Part shown: piece by piece, positions 10,157 through 21,603 of the stretch
Position numbering within the stretch: position 1 is the stretch's first letter
Layout of the letters: the number at the start of each line of letters is the position of its first letter
DNA from: Stenogyne calaminthoides
Lineage: Eukaryota; Streptophyta; Magnoliopsida; Lamiales; Lamiaceae
Direction: 5' to 3'
Assembly: GCA_037126765.1 (NCBI GenBank)
Contig: JBBCBC010000043.1
Span: forward strand, 2,294,001-2,358,000
Length of the DNA: 64,000 nucleotides
Made by a program: the position numbers and the translations under genes
The notes under the pieces: model-generated
Databases searched by the model: none
Seen by the model: the letters and a program-made list of their open reading frames with translations, nothing else
Told to the model about the DNA's origin: nothing

Positions 10157-11992
10157 TGTTGGGATTATCTTTGGAAAGTATGCTTTTACTTTGTATAATC
10201 GATCAATTTTGGACTTATTTACTAAAATAAATTGTTTATCACTGATGCTTTAAATATCATCGAATGTTACATATATTTACTGCATAACTGTTCAATAAAT
10301 AGTACGTGTTACATTGTAGTTAATTTAGTGATACCCCATCACAGAAGATTAAATTAACAGTTCCTTGTTACCAAAAGTACACCATTCATGACCTAGATGG
10401 AAATGAACAATCCATCGTGAAAGGTTGAAGTGTAAGGCTCAGATTGGTTTGTCTTGACCAAGAGATTACACTAGTGCATGACTGATGCACTGAATAGGAC
10501 CTACAGGAGGACAAATTCTTCAGAAATGAACTAGGAAGAATTAGACCTCAGTGGTTCGTTATTTCTTAATCTTCATCCCTTAAATAGGATTGCGTGTGGT
10601 TAGTAATTATTGCTTTGACTTATTACGGGTAGAGAATCAACGAGATTCAATACTTTATATCTTGGGCAATATTATTGGTCACATGCGATTGCTAAGATTT
10701 AATACGGAGAATCGTGTGCAAGTACGCTTGTTCGATTTGCCCCCTTGGGAGGTTCATAAGTTTTATCATACCAAATCTTGCAAGTGGAACTAGTTTCCGG
10801 TATGGATAATAATGTTGAAATGTTCCTTTACCAAGGATAAAAGATATTAATTAATGAAAAGTTATTTCAGTGGCTTGAATTAATTAATGGGCTAGATAAT
10901 TTTAAACACCGGAAATAATAGCCGGGAGCCATATTAACTGTAATATGGGTTAAGATGGATAGTGCAATATTAATTATGTAGAGAGATTAATTAATATTTA
11001 TGAGCTTGAATAATATTGTGGCTCAATATTGATAATTCAAGATCCATTGGAAGGTCCAATCTTAATTCTCCTAAAGGCCCCTCAAGTAGCCCAACATAAA
11101 GTCCAATAACTGAAAAAGGTGTTTAAAAATAAAATAAATTTTGTTGCTCATTTTTCCTATTTATTCGAAAATAATAAATAAAGGAGGGAGAAAGATATTC
11201 TTTGAATTTTGTTATGGAATGAAGATGAGTATTCTTGGAATACAAGATTATCTCATTAAATTTAAGAAATCTCCCACTTGGTTATTTATTGTGAAATTTT
11301 TGAAAAATTTGAAAGAATAACGGAAAGAAAGATTTTCTTGATTTTCTTGAAAAGATATTATGGAAGATATGTATTCTTGGACTACAGGTATATCTCATAA
11401 ATTCAAGAAGATCCAAATCTTGGAATCTTGATCATTAATTTTTCGAAAATTGCCATAACAAAAAAGAGTGGAATTTTTATGGAATATTTTAATTATGGAG
11501 AAAAGAATATATGAGATATATTCAAGATTTTTTGGAGATCAAGAAAATATTTTTTCCTCCCTATTCCATGTGAAAAATCGGCCACCACACCTCTATAAAT
11601 AGGGGATGAGTGTTTCATTCCCAATTACAATTCCATGTGCTGGAAAAATTAGTAAATCCACAAAGGTGGTGCAACAAATTTTATTTTCCCTTTTGTTAAT
11701 TGTTCGCGAGCTTCCTTCCACCGGATTGACGAGCAAGAACTAGGGAATATTTGGGAATGCTTTTTGGTGTGTTTTCATCGACGAGACCATTGTCATTCCA
11801 AGAGGTTAGTTCACGTAAACCCGTAGTAATTCCGCATGCGTAGGTTTTATGTGAACTGTTTATATGCATGATTTGTTGTTGAATTATTATTTGAATTAAT
11901 ATAGGATTAATTCATGCTATTAATAATTGTTAGAATTAAATTTGTATTTAAATATTCATCCCGAATAGATCCGGGCAATTAATTCCTCAACA
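10157..11992 (+). repeat. 3' LTR of the Copia element (1,836 bp, complete)
   Basis: It starts TGTTGGGATTATC directly after the PPT and ends AATTCCTCAACA. The TATA box is at 11,594-11,601. Its first 105 bp (10,157-10,261) define what the 5' LTR lost to the nested insertion. The open frame at 10,590-10,793 is non-coding LTR sequence. Confidence 0.92.
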
Positions 11993-12471
11993 TTTTTATA
12001 TATACAAATATATATTATTGTATACATATTTTTTTATATATAAATTTGAAGTGTTGTTTATAAGTATTAAATGAATACTAAGTATTAATTGAAATAATTA
12101 TACACTTTAATTTGAATTTTTAATATTAAAATATACATAATTCATATTTTAAAATTAATTTATGTATAAATGGGGTGGGGCAGGTCGGATCCGACGGGTC
12201 CTAGGTCCATTGTTTGTCTGGTCTTATGAGATATGTGACGTCTAGTGGGGATACTTACTCTGAGGTACAAAGTACCCAACTTAATTGCATATTAGTACAA
12301 TAAAAAACCCTTAGTACTTGTAGTTACAAAATCCCATTTAAAAACCCCATTTTGCCCTTAACTTCATAAAGCAACTTTTCATCTTTTAATTTTTAAAATA
12401 AATTAGGAAATTAGCTCCACACGCTGCCATTCTCCCTCAGATAGCAGTCAGCGAAGGCAGACGTCCCATCA
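11993..12471. other. Intergenic, AT-rich, no gene seen
   Basis: This is AT-rich sequence directly after the Copia 3' LTR, followed by a short GC-richer patch (about 12,170-12,215). No terminal repeats or coding motifs are evident. Confidence 0.5.
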
Positions 12472-13926
12472 ATGGAAGAGCAGGTATAGTACAACTCGAT
12501 TCCTTATGTGAATTCAAAATTTGAATTTCATGGTTTATAAATCTATATTTTTCAGAAATTCAAATTAGCAATACGATTCAAATGGTGGGTTTCAGATGTC
12601 CAAACCAATTCCTTTTCGATTTTTCACCATTGAAAACGTGATTTGAACTAAATCAAGTTTTTCTCAACTGGGTTTCTTTATATTGATTTTCATTATCCCA
12701 TCGGGGGTGGGTTGGTTTGGTTTGTGTTTTCTAGCTCATTATTTTGCACTAATCAATATCGATGGATATCATACTTAGTGTGGCGCACATGTGAGAGTGC
12801 ATGTTGATATCAGTTAATGGAATATCAAGCTACAACGATTTTCTTTCTCAGGTTTTTGGTAAGTGGTCACTAAATCATAGTACTCTTGAATGTCGATTTT
12901 CAAATGTTAGTGTTACGAATTGTTTCTTGGATTCTGAGAATGATTTTAAGAATTTATTATCATTATGCCAGCTTACCTCTCAAAAAGTAGTTATTGTGCA
13001 AATAAAAAGGGGGGGGGGGTGTCGAAATGTTGATGATGATAATGTTGGTTATGGTCTCAGTTTGCACAATAGTTATAATCAGGATATAGGCATGATGATG
13101 TGTCTGTTGAGGAGAACGAACAAGCCATCAATGGTGGTATGAATCATAGATGTCTTATACTAAATTTTGTAAATAATTTGTATTCTAATTATCTATTCAT
13201 ATACTAATTAATATAATTTTTTGTTTAGGCGTTTACTTCATATTAGGTTTGAATAGGTATAGGCAGGGTGGACGCATGAATTTTATTTAGGGGTCCAAAA
13301 TTTATAAAAATATACATGATCTAAAAATTGATAAAATGTTATGACAAATATAAAAAAATTTAAAAGAAACACACAAAATAAAAGATAGATATAGGCAGGG
13401 ATGGACGCATGAATTTTATTGAGGGGTACAAAATTTATAAAAATATACATGATCTAAAAATTGACAAAATGTTATGACAAATATAAAAATTTAAAAAACA
13501 CACACACACACACACAAAAAATAAAAATTGGCTTCATAAGTGTTGAACTCATGACTTCTTGGTTAGAGAAAATAGACTTTACCACCTAACCAACAATATT
13601 TATTAAGAATAATAACAATTCATAAATATATTATTTAAATATTTTTAAAATTTCAGGGGGCCCAATGCCCACCTTGGCCCCATAAGAAATCACCAGTCTG
13701 GAAAACAACTAAGAAAGCAGGCAGACCTCGTGGAAGCAAAAAGCAAAAGCCTATCGCTCTTGTTCCCATCAATACTAGGGCACGAGCAGCTACAATACCT
13801 TCTGTATCAGAGGCCTTAGCCATAGCTAAATTCGTTGCTAGCATCCCTGTGAGAGTTGACGACGACAATCGACTACGGCACAACCCGATGCACTTACTTG
13901 AGACTTGGGGTGATCGTTGTGGCTGA
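12472..13926 (+). pseudogene. Mutator-like (MuDR/MULE) gene remnant with N-terminal domain and AT-hook tail
   Basis: A possible first exon, ATG GAA GAG CAG, is followed by GTATAG (12,472-12,483). The piece at 12,801-13,142 encodes SVNGISSYNDFLSQVFGKW, then LECRF, then DSENDFKNLLSLCQL and KVVIVQIKR. This arrangement resembles the N-terminal domain of plant MuDR-type transposases, recognised by pattern only. An 11-G run at 13,009-13,019 disturbs the frame after it. At 13,650-13,926 an open frame encodes an AT-hook (GRPRGSKKQK, from 13,720) and about 60 more residues to a TGA. No catalytic transposase domain lies between. It is either a MULE with its catalytic core deleted or a host gene derived from one; splicing is unverified. 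Confidence 0.5.
13259..13510. repeat. Tandem duplication, unit about 132 bp, ending in a CA microsatellite
   Basis: Two units, starting near 13,259 and 13,391, both begin ATAGGCAGGG and share GACGCATGAATTTTATT and ATACATGATCTAAAAATTGA. They differ at only a few positions. A CACACA run follows the second at about 13,500-13,516. The duplication lies within the Mutator-like remnant. Confidence 0.8.
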
Positions 13927-14162
13927 TTTCTATATTTGCTTGCTTTTATTTGGTTGTCTGGTCACTTTAGGGCCATAGACAATTCTTTGTTAGTTCACTT
14001 GGTCACCTTAGGGCCAATGACATTCTTTCTCTTGTACGGGTCACTTTTACCCCCCCCCACACCTTTTATTTTTCTCTTTATATATTGCTTATTTAGCTCT
14101 TCCATATTTACTTATTTATTATTAATAGTATCTATAATCCCCTTAATTTTTCAAAGTGAGTC

Positions 14163-14330
14163 TCATGTGCACTAAGTTAATGGTGCATTTCATAATGTAT
14201 TTTTAAAATATACAACTTATTTTACTAAAATATGTAATATTTATTCGTATAACAAGTTATACGTTTTAGTACAATAAGTTATATATTTTAAATACACAAT
14301 AAAATACAGTGTGCACTTAATGCATAAATG
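14163..14330. mobile_element. Palindromic MITE, about 170 bp
   Basis: The left half (TGTGCACTAAGTTAATG, ATAATGTATTTTTAAAATAT, ACAACTTATTTTACTAAAAT) is matched in inverted orientation by the right half (TTTTAGTACAATAAGTTATA, TATTTTAAATACACAATAAA, TGTGCACTTAATGCA). It has no coding capacity. A related inverted sequence is at about 20,612-20,780. The superfamily is not clear from the ends. Confidence 0.6.
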
Positions 14331-15162
14331 ACCTCTAGTCAATTTTTCAATCATCAATTGGTAAGTAACCATATCCACATTGCAAGGATTGTGTCTTAAT
14401 TTTCTCAATCTCAAAATTAGTTTCTCATGATTTTTTTTAAGAAAGATTAATGTTATGATAAATATAACAATAATTCCTTAATTACATATTTTCTGATTTA
14501 TATCTTATATTTTAGTATAAAAATAATATAAACATTTATTCGCGCATTTTATAATAATATTAAAATAATGTGTTATTTTCCAATTTATTCATCATATTGG
14601 TACGTAATTAACAAATTATATGTCATTTTAAGATATATCATCACACTTGGAGTAAAATAAATTGATTATAAAAAATTATAAGGGATGTAAATCATTTTGA
14701 AATCAATTAAATCATGTCAAACTTTCTATAATCTTGATGAATGATTATATATCATGATTATCACTGACCTAACAAAATAGGTGTGGTTCACATTCTCTCA
14801 CACAATACAATTAATGTGTTGATCGGGAGTGATGTTTTGTTTTGATCCCTTTATTCCCACCATGAGCCTTTTATTTGAAGTTTTGGAGAGTTGTGTGCAA
14901 TTTATATGATATCACTTTAAAGAGAATTTTGTAAATTCTTTTCTCAAATTCTTTTAGTTATACAACCATAATCCATTTGTATTTGTTTATTATTGCATTC
15001 AGTTATTGCATTTGTTATATTCTATTCATCCCATAAAGATGAATATAATATTTTTTCATGTGTCCCAAATTATAATCATATATTCTTATAACAAAATTAT
15101 GTAAATTTAAATAAATATTTTAAAATATGAATTTTACTCTTTTAATGATTTTAGAATTCATA
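14331..15162. other. Intergenic, AT-rich, no gene seen
   Basis: This is low-complexity AT-rich sequence with no domain, long repeat or terminal inverted repeat that I could identify. Confidence 0.5.
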
Positions 15163-15471
15163 CTTCCTCCATCCTAATTTAGATTGATCACTTTTAGTAA
15201 ATGAATGTCCTAATTTATATTGGTCATTTCCTAAAAATGAAATAAAGCAATTTTCTTTACAAAACAATATCTCTTACAAACAACACTTATTTACATCACA
15301 TGACACTCTACTATACACATTAAATCCACTTTATATCATTTAATATTACTAAACAACACATTTTAAAAAGTTGAATTGACATTCATACCCCTCAACCAAA
15401 CTCACTTTATACCATTTAATACTATTATGTCCACTTTTTTTAAACTCTAATCAAAATTGGGACGGAGGGAG
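15163..15471. mobile_element. Stowaway MITE (Tc1/mariner-type), 309 bp
   Basis: The left end is CTTCCTCCATCCTAATTTAG and the right end is TTGGGACGGAGGGAG, matching the Stowaway terminal consensus CTCCCTCCGTCCC. TA flanks both sides (15,161-15,162 and 15,472-15,473), the expected target-site duplication. It has no coding capacity. A noisy counterpart lies near 50,040-50,370. Confidence 0.88.
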
Positions 15472-15529
15472 TATTATATATTATAAATATTAAATTTTAT
15501 TAAAATTCCGTGTAATATGCAGATAGTAG

Positions 15530-16070
15530 GTTGCACGGATACGGGTAGGGTAATACGGTGCGGGTATAGGGACACAGATTTTAAAAAATAATTGGATAAG
15601 ATATGACCTGGGCACGGTTATAATTTTTTAAATTATTTTATATTTTTATTGTATATATAAATATTTTCACTATTTTTTTAAAAATATGTGTCTTTGAAAC
15701 CTATATAATTTTTTAACACCTAAACAAATATAAAATCAAAACGAGATGAACATCGTAATAAAATATGTGAAAGGCTAACAATTTGACAGTTGTGTGACCG
15801 TGTGAGCAATAAAGAGAGTCAATATTTTTTTATTATTTGTGGGCTAATTCGGGTTAATTTAATATAAAATAAATTTATTTCAAGGCAAAAAATAAAATGA
15901 ATTTTACAAATTTGACCCACGTGTACCCTATCCATGTCCGACACGCTGATCAGCCGTGTCCGACTCGGTACCCAAAATTATTATTAATATTTTTAATTGG
16001 GACATGCCACGTAGCGTATCAGGTGTGTATCCCATCTGTATCCGCGTACCCAAGTACCCACAAAGTATCC
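15530..16070. repeat. Possible non-autonomous DNA element with tandem CGGATACGGGTA-like ends
   Basis: GC-richer ends (CACGGATACGGGTAGGG at about 15,533-15,550; CGTATCAGG, CTGTATCCGCGTACCC and neighbouring words at about 16,014-16,060) appear in inverted orientation around an AT-rich middle. Words such as TGTCCGACACG and CCGTGTCCGACTCGG repeat inside. The pattern suggests an old DNA-transposon derivative, but I found no clean terminal repeats or target duplication. Confidence 0.35.
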
Positions 16071-16745
16071 GATAATGCATTATTCAAAAATTTCGAATAA
16101 CCAGATACTCATCTAATATATTATGTTCAATAGTTCAATGGTGAACAAAAGCAGGGATGTAACTTCATTTATTACCTTTTGGTGTTTGCTTTTGTACTGT
16201 TTTTCTCTTTAAAATACATGTGTTATTAATGGTGATTTTTTTACTCTTTGGTAGTGAAGCATGAGATGAATTAATACTAAAGTAGAATAGGAAATTCGAA
16301 GTGAAAATTTATAGGTTGGCTTTCTTTCGAAATATTAGTTCAAATGGGAAGGAATTGATAATTTGCGGAATCTGGATGAGGTGAATAGAGTTGAGAGGAT
16401 TTCTTTTAAAAAATCGCGCAACGACAAAATAGAAAAATTCGCTCTAAGCTGTGTTACTATAAAAACAAATATATATTATTGTAAAGGCAATTATGTGTTA
16501 TTACATGATGATGAATAAAAAAGATATTTTTACTAATTAAATTTATAATCAGGTGGTTTGGGTTTTTACTTAAGACGGTTGATCATAGGTCAGCAGATTA
16601 AAAACTGAAGAGAAAGTTGATGAAAATAGAGGGAGTGTTGTTTTATTCATACAGTAACACATTTGTGTGTATAATAACACATTTTTCAATACCTTATTGA
16701 CAAATACGTGTATTATAAGAACAAGCATGTGTTATTTTTCTTTAC
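16071..16745. other. Intergenic, no gene seen
   Basis: AT-rich sequence. From about 16,440 onward the word TGTTACT/AGTAACA starts to recur, leading into the tandem repeat that follows. Confidence 0.45.
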
Positions 16746-17170
16746 GGTAACACATACATGTACTTACAGTAACACATGTTTACCCTTATAGTAACTTATA
16801 CCTCCAAATGAGTTCTGCTATTTTGCCTTTGCGCAAATTTTATAGAAAAAATTATTTAACCCACTTCGACCTGCACAAATCCACAATTTTTTTTCTTCTG
16901 TGTTTATGCGCTTCTCCTTCTAATCCACAAATCATGTTTCACGAATCTTTCCTTACATTAATACATATATGTACTCACAGTAACACATGATTGCCCTTAT
17001 GGTAACACAGATCTCGAAACGAATTTTGTTGTTATGCTTTTACGTGAATTTTATTGAAAAATTATTTGGCTCGATTCGATCAACACAGGATCCACGAATT
17101 TTTTGCTCTGTATTTATGTGTTTCTCATTCTGACCCGCGGATCGTATTTCTTGGATCCTAGTCTGTGAAA
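16746..17170. repeat. Diverged tandem duplication, unit about 215 bp
   Basis: The two units start near 16,748 and 16,967. Both contain, in order, CAGTAACACATG, TGCCCTTAT or ACCCTTAT plus GGTAAC or AGTAAC, a GAATTTTGTT/GAGTTCTGCT segment, AATTTTATTGAAAAATTATT or a close match, GATCCACGAATTTTTT or a close match, and CTGTGTTTATGCGCTTCTC or a close match. They appear roughly 75-80% alike, so this is an old duplication. The open frame at 16,808-16,990 is chance. Confidence 0.65.
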
Positions 17171-17976
17171 TATTTCATATAAAAGTTTGCCAAAATTAGA
17201 CAGTTAAACTGATTACTACTCTTATATATCTAATATTAGGACCAACTTAGTATGAATCTGGAATAAGAACGGTAACAGATATTAAGATGAGATCAATTAT
17301 TATAGGGTTGATGACTGCATTATTACTATTTAATTAAAAAATTATCAAAAAGTATTAAAGAAAAGGACTCTTCATTACTCCTCATTAATTTCCGTTACAC
17401 ATCCTCATTACTCCAATCAATCATGCCTTTAGTTTTGCTAAAGTTGCAAAAATGGCAATCGTAAGGTAAAATATACACAAATTTTGTGGAATAAGTTAGA
17501 AAATAGTGTGTAAAAAAAAATTTGATGGACAAAATTTGCATGAATTAAGTTTACGATAAACTTTATTTTTCAATATCACTGTTTTTTTTTAAATATATAT
17601 CATTATTATGCATATTTTGTATCAATATTAGTAAAATATTTTTTAAATAATAATAATTTTTATACACGGTAATTATATTTTTTTATTAACAGTAATAAAT
17701 TCATATATAGACATGGTTCACATGAATGTTACTCATTTTAAAACAAGAATATTCCCTGTAAAAAAAAAAAACTTTTTCTTAAAAATATATTAACACTTGA
17801 TAACTTCAAAATATATGTTTAAGTAACAATATGAAAGAAAAATCGAAGTGGGGTGACCCGTCGGTCCACTCCACCAAATCTATGCAATTTTTGGTTGACC
17901 ATTTTAGGACCACCTCCAAACAAATCATATTAATTTCTTAGTCCAACTACCTTTTAGATCAACTAGGCAAGCCTAG
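17171..17976. other. Intergenic, AT-rich, no gene seen
   Basis: AT-rich DNA with homopolymer runs and nothing coding. Confidence 0.45.
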
Positions 17977-19060
17977 TTTTTTTTTTTTTTTTTAAGGTAA
18001 AAGGTATTAATAATGATATTAACGGGATACTTGGGGTACCCCAACCTGTATACATGAAAAAAGTGAAAATTGAGAAAACTGTACATCAATCTATAATCAC
18101 GCCCGACCACCAGATCTAAAAATTACAAGAAATACAATCTAGAGGTTGTTCGCACCAATCATTAAGAGAATAGAAAAAAGAGATGGGAAAATGAGCTTGA
18201 AGACATTTCCACGAATTAATCCTTACTCCATCAAAAGTTATCGACCGATCCGGCATGACATTATTGAAGATCATGTTGTTCCTAGTCGACTTTCCATACC
18301 ACACATTGCCAAATAAGAAGGAAGCATTTCTTAGAAGTCCTATCAGAGCCTCCAGACACAAAACTTTGCAAATGATCATGTATTGTTGAATGATCAGGAT
18401 AAGAAATATCCAACCATTGCCTCACCCCAGCCCAAATGAAATTAGAAAACAGGCATTCTAAAATCAAGTGATGAGCAGATTCTAAATTGTTTTGGCACAT
18501 GACACACTCACCATTGTTGTTATGAAGAAGTCCCCTCTTTGTCAAGTTGATCTTAGTAGCAATCCGATTCAATAAAAGCTTCCAAGTAAAGGCCGAAACT
18601 TTCAAGGGGATTGCCTTCCACCAAATTCTCGAGGTATCCACCAGATAATGTTGTTCCTTATCTGCTGCTTGAGTCAAAGAGTTGTACATCAGTCGTGTTG
18701 AGAAAGATATGTTTCTAGATCCGCTCCATTTGAATGAATCCGGTTTACTGCAAACCACTTAAATCCTGCACAACACATCCCATAACTCCACAAGCATGAA
18801 AAATTCATTAGTACCGAAAATCCTATCCCAACTTAGTCTCCATTTTCACTCGTCTCCACAAAAAAAATCACACTCATTAACCAAACTAGACTTCTGAGAT
18901 GACACTATATAAAGAGAGGGAAACATATTAATCAAACACTTCCCTTTACCCAACCAAGAATCCTCCCAAAATCTAACTAAATTACCCATGCCCAAAACAA
19001 AACTCGTTGTTACAGAAAATAGACCCCTCTTCACCCTCAAGAATACACTAGAATTGACTT
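17977..19060 (-). pseudogene. LINE 3' fragment (reverse transcriptase C-terminal part and zf-RVT domain)
   Basis: On the minus strand, 18,846-19,040 encodes the segment after LINE RT (LGMGNLVRFWEDSWLGKG), and 18,282-18,758 encodes a zinc-binding RT-associated domain (zf-RVT): IWWKAIPLKVSAFTWKLLLNRI, RGLLHNNNGECVMCQNNLES, AHHLILECLFSNFIW. The C-x2-C and H-x4-C pattern is visible. A T-run of about 17 at 17,977-17,993 on + is the poly(A) tail of the minus-strand insert. The 5' part (endonuclease and most of RT) is absent, as is usual for LINEs truncated during reverse transcription. Frames are interrupted, so it is dead. The noisy counterpart is near 52,560-53,760. Confidence 0.85.
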
Positions 19061-20611
19061 ATTCTAAATATACATATCATTTAATATGTTTATTACAAGT
19101 GTATGATATACATTATACAATAACAAAATAGAGAAAAAAAAACGTGTAAAATTTATAAATAAAAATTCGATATTGGAGGGTGGATGAGATCTATATAAAA
19201 AAAAATCTCTATATGATATAGAATGCACTAACGTAGTCACCGCGTAACAATTTTACTATATATATAATTTTACATATTAATTTAATAGTGCCTATAGTTA
19301 TACAAATAAAATTTAGATATTTCAATTGTATGTCGATCAACTAATAATTTTATTGTGTTTTATTTAAAAAAATATTTAAAACAATGTAAAAGAAATTATA
19401 CACTTAAATTTTTGGGGTATAGTTACTTATATATTTCCATAGTAATTAAGACAATAGAAATATAAGAAAATAATAGTTAAAACTATAAAATATAGGTCTG
19501 AGCATAACTATATTAAACACAAGAATGTATGTTTATAATTTTAGTCAAAATTTTTAAATTTTATTATAAATAACTTTAATTATTGATCTAGATGGTTTGA
19601 CATCATCAACACACATAATAGTTGGTTTAACTTTAACCCAAGTTTACCGTGAACATTTTTTTTCAAGTTTAACTAAGTATAATTGTTATGCTTATATATT
19701 ATCATTATCATGTATAAATATCGTCATTATTATGCGTAATAGTGAGACTTCATAAACTCAACGCTGACTGATTTCCAGCTCTTTCAAAACAAAATTTTGA
19801 TTAAGCAAAAAAGTTTAATAAACTAATAAACAATACCAACCCGTTAACATATTTCAACTCTTATATGTACCACTTTCCATTCAATTATATTTATATATAT
19901 TAATAATTGACACTTGAAAGTAACTATTAACACAAAATTTTAATATATTTTAGCTTTTCACGTTTTAATTATATAAATGGTGAAACGAGATAATAGGATT
20001 TTTTGTTTTTTTTATGCAGAAAAACAAAGGCACAAAACTTGTGCCTTGTTATATATATTTGCAGGATGAGGAGAGTGTAACTAATTGATTTAATTTGGAG
20101 GGTGACGTTTATGGGCCTTTATTAGCAATTAATCATATCGAAGTCCAGCCCACCAATAAACCAGCCCAAGTTGTGGCAGCTTGTATTTTGCTTTTCTTTT
20201 TCGGATCCTTGTATATTAAAATTCTAGCCCACCTATAACGGCTAATTGCAGCTACTTTGAAAATATTAAAATTTTGTCAAAAAATAAACTTAGACAAAAA
20301 TTTGTATAAATCGAGGTTCATATTATGAACCTCGATTTTAATTCATGGCATTTGACCCTACCCAAGGTATAATACAGGTCAAGTTTAGTGATTTAGAAAA
20401 ATGTGTTGAAAATGAATGAAATTTGTCAAATAATCAAAGTTCATAGCATAGACCTGGTTCGTGGGAGACCAATTTTACCTATGATTTTAATTTTATTAAT
20501 ACAATTATTTTTAATTATATTTTATTCTGAACTTTTAATATTCCTAAAAAATTAAATCAAACCATTTTTTAAAATTATATTCAATTTCAAACACTCTTTT
20601 ATATGAGGCAA
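19061..20611. other. Intergenic, AT-rich, one short hairpin, no gene seen
   Basis: No coding motif was found. A near-perfect inverted repeat at 20,308-20,338 (AAATCGAGGTTCAT, 3-nt loop, ATGAACCTCGATTT) is the only structured feature I noticed. Most of this interval from 19,740 on has no counterpart in the second, noisy copy. Confidence 0.5.
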
Positions 20612-20780
20612 TGAGTTGTATACATCAAGGCACTGTGTAATTCATGTGTATATTTTAAATATGCAACTTATTTTTACTGAGTATGTTTCAGCGTAAATAA
20701 ACTACATATTTCAATACAATAAATTACATATTTTAAAAATATTTTTGAATTGTACAGTGCACTTGGTACACAAAAGAGTT
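20612..20780. mobile_element. Second member of the palindromic MITE family
   Basis: The left arm (AAGGCACTGTGTAATTCATG, ATATTTTAAATATGCAACTT) and right arm (AATAAATTACATATTTTAAA, ATTGTACAGTGCACTTGG) are inverted matches and resemble the arms at 14,163-14,330. It is more diverged than that copy. Confidence 0.5.
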
Positions 20781-21232
20781 ATTCACATATATCATTCTAT
20801 GAGACAGAACTCTATTTAAAAAAAACATTCCTTATTTATTATTATATTTTCATTGAATTATTCTATAATAAATGAGGGAATTTTACGTGAGATGGTCTCA
20901 CATATATCATTCTATGAGATAGAATTCTATTTAATCAATAATTGAGAAATCAATAGAGAATAATGTTCAATCCCGACTACTAACAAAAAATCACACCCAT
21001 TAGTCGAGAATTAAAACTAATAATTTGTAAGAGAAAAGTGAGAATAATTAAGTGAGAGAAAAGTGATACTAATACTTAAGCGAGTATAATAATTTTCTAG
21101 TTCAATGTCACGTTTTAAATGTAAAATATATAACATGCTAAATTTTATAGGAAAAGTGATAATAATATTGATCACATGCTCTCGGCATTAGAAATGCACT
21201 AATTAGCTTGATAAATTAGCTATAATTTGCCC
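20781..21232. repeat. Short direct repeat upstream of RBOH
   Basis: ATATATCATTCTATGAGA followed by an AGAA-TCTATTTA-like stretch occurs at about 20,787 and again at about 20,906, roughly 120 bp apart. A GTGAGATGGTCTCAC palindrome-like word sits just before the second. No gene is seen. Confidence 0.5.
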
Positions 21233-21469
21233 GCCGATGACCTCCAGCGCCAGCTGTCATGTTCGAATAATTCTTGCAAGAAGATGCGCGGTGGTTTCGT
21301 TAAATTAAAAATTATTTTGTCATTTTCTATCCTATATAAATGTAAAAGAATATGCATACATGTGTAATATACTAATATGTCCAGGCTAGCATAAACAACA
21401 ACTACATATCTGAACTGAAATGGCGGGTTAGAGCAGCCATTTATCAAAATAGTTGGATCGTACATTTTG

Positions 21470-21477
21470 TATATAAA
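21470..21477 (+). promoter_or_regulatory. TATA box of RBOH (first copy)
   Basis: TATATAAA lies 127 bp upstream of the ATG, a suitable distance for a 5' leader of roughly 100 nt. The identical box is at 54,685-54,692. A three-codon upstream ORF (ATG ATT TGG TAA) lies in the leader at 21,537-21,548. Confidence 0.55.
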
Positions 21478-21603
21478 CTCCATTCATTGCCTCTTCAATT
21501 TCATATTTCTTTTAAACAAACCAAACAAAACAGTTCATGATTTGGTAATTAACCATTTAAGAAACCACCACCACCGCAACCGCCACCGCGTATACTATTA
21601 CAA

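Larger units (their letters stand above)
2861..11992 (+). mobile_element. Ty1/Copia LTR retrotransposon, defective, 5' LTR interrupted by the minus-strand element
   Basis: The element has two LTRs (2,861-4,592 truncated, and 10,157-11,992 complete at 1,836 bp) that look about 97% alike by eye. It also has a tRNA-Met-type PBS, a polypurine tract, and internal genes in the order gag, protease, integrase, reverse transcriptase, RNase H. Integrase before reverse transcriptase is the diagnostic order for Ty1/Copia. The first 105 bp of the 5' LTR are missing here because the minus-strand LTR element inserted at that point; the noisy copy shows the missing piece at about 33,804-33,898. Several stops and frameshifts make it non-autonomous now, while the similar LTRs suggest a fairly recent insertion. 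I did not assign a Copia lineage. Confidence 0.93.
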
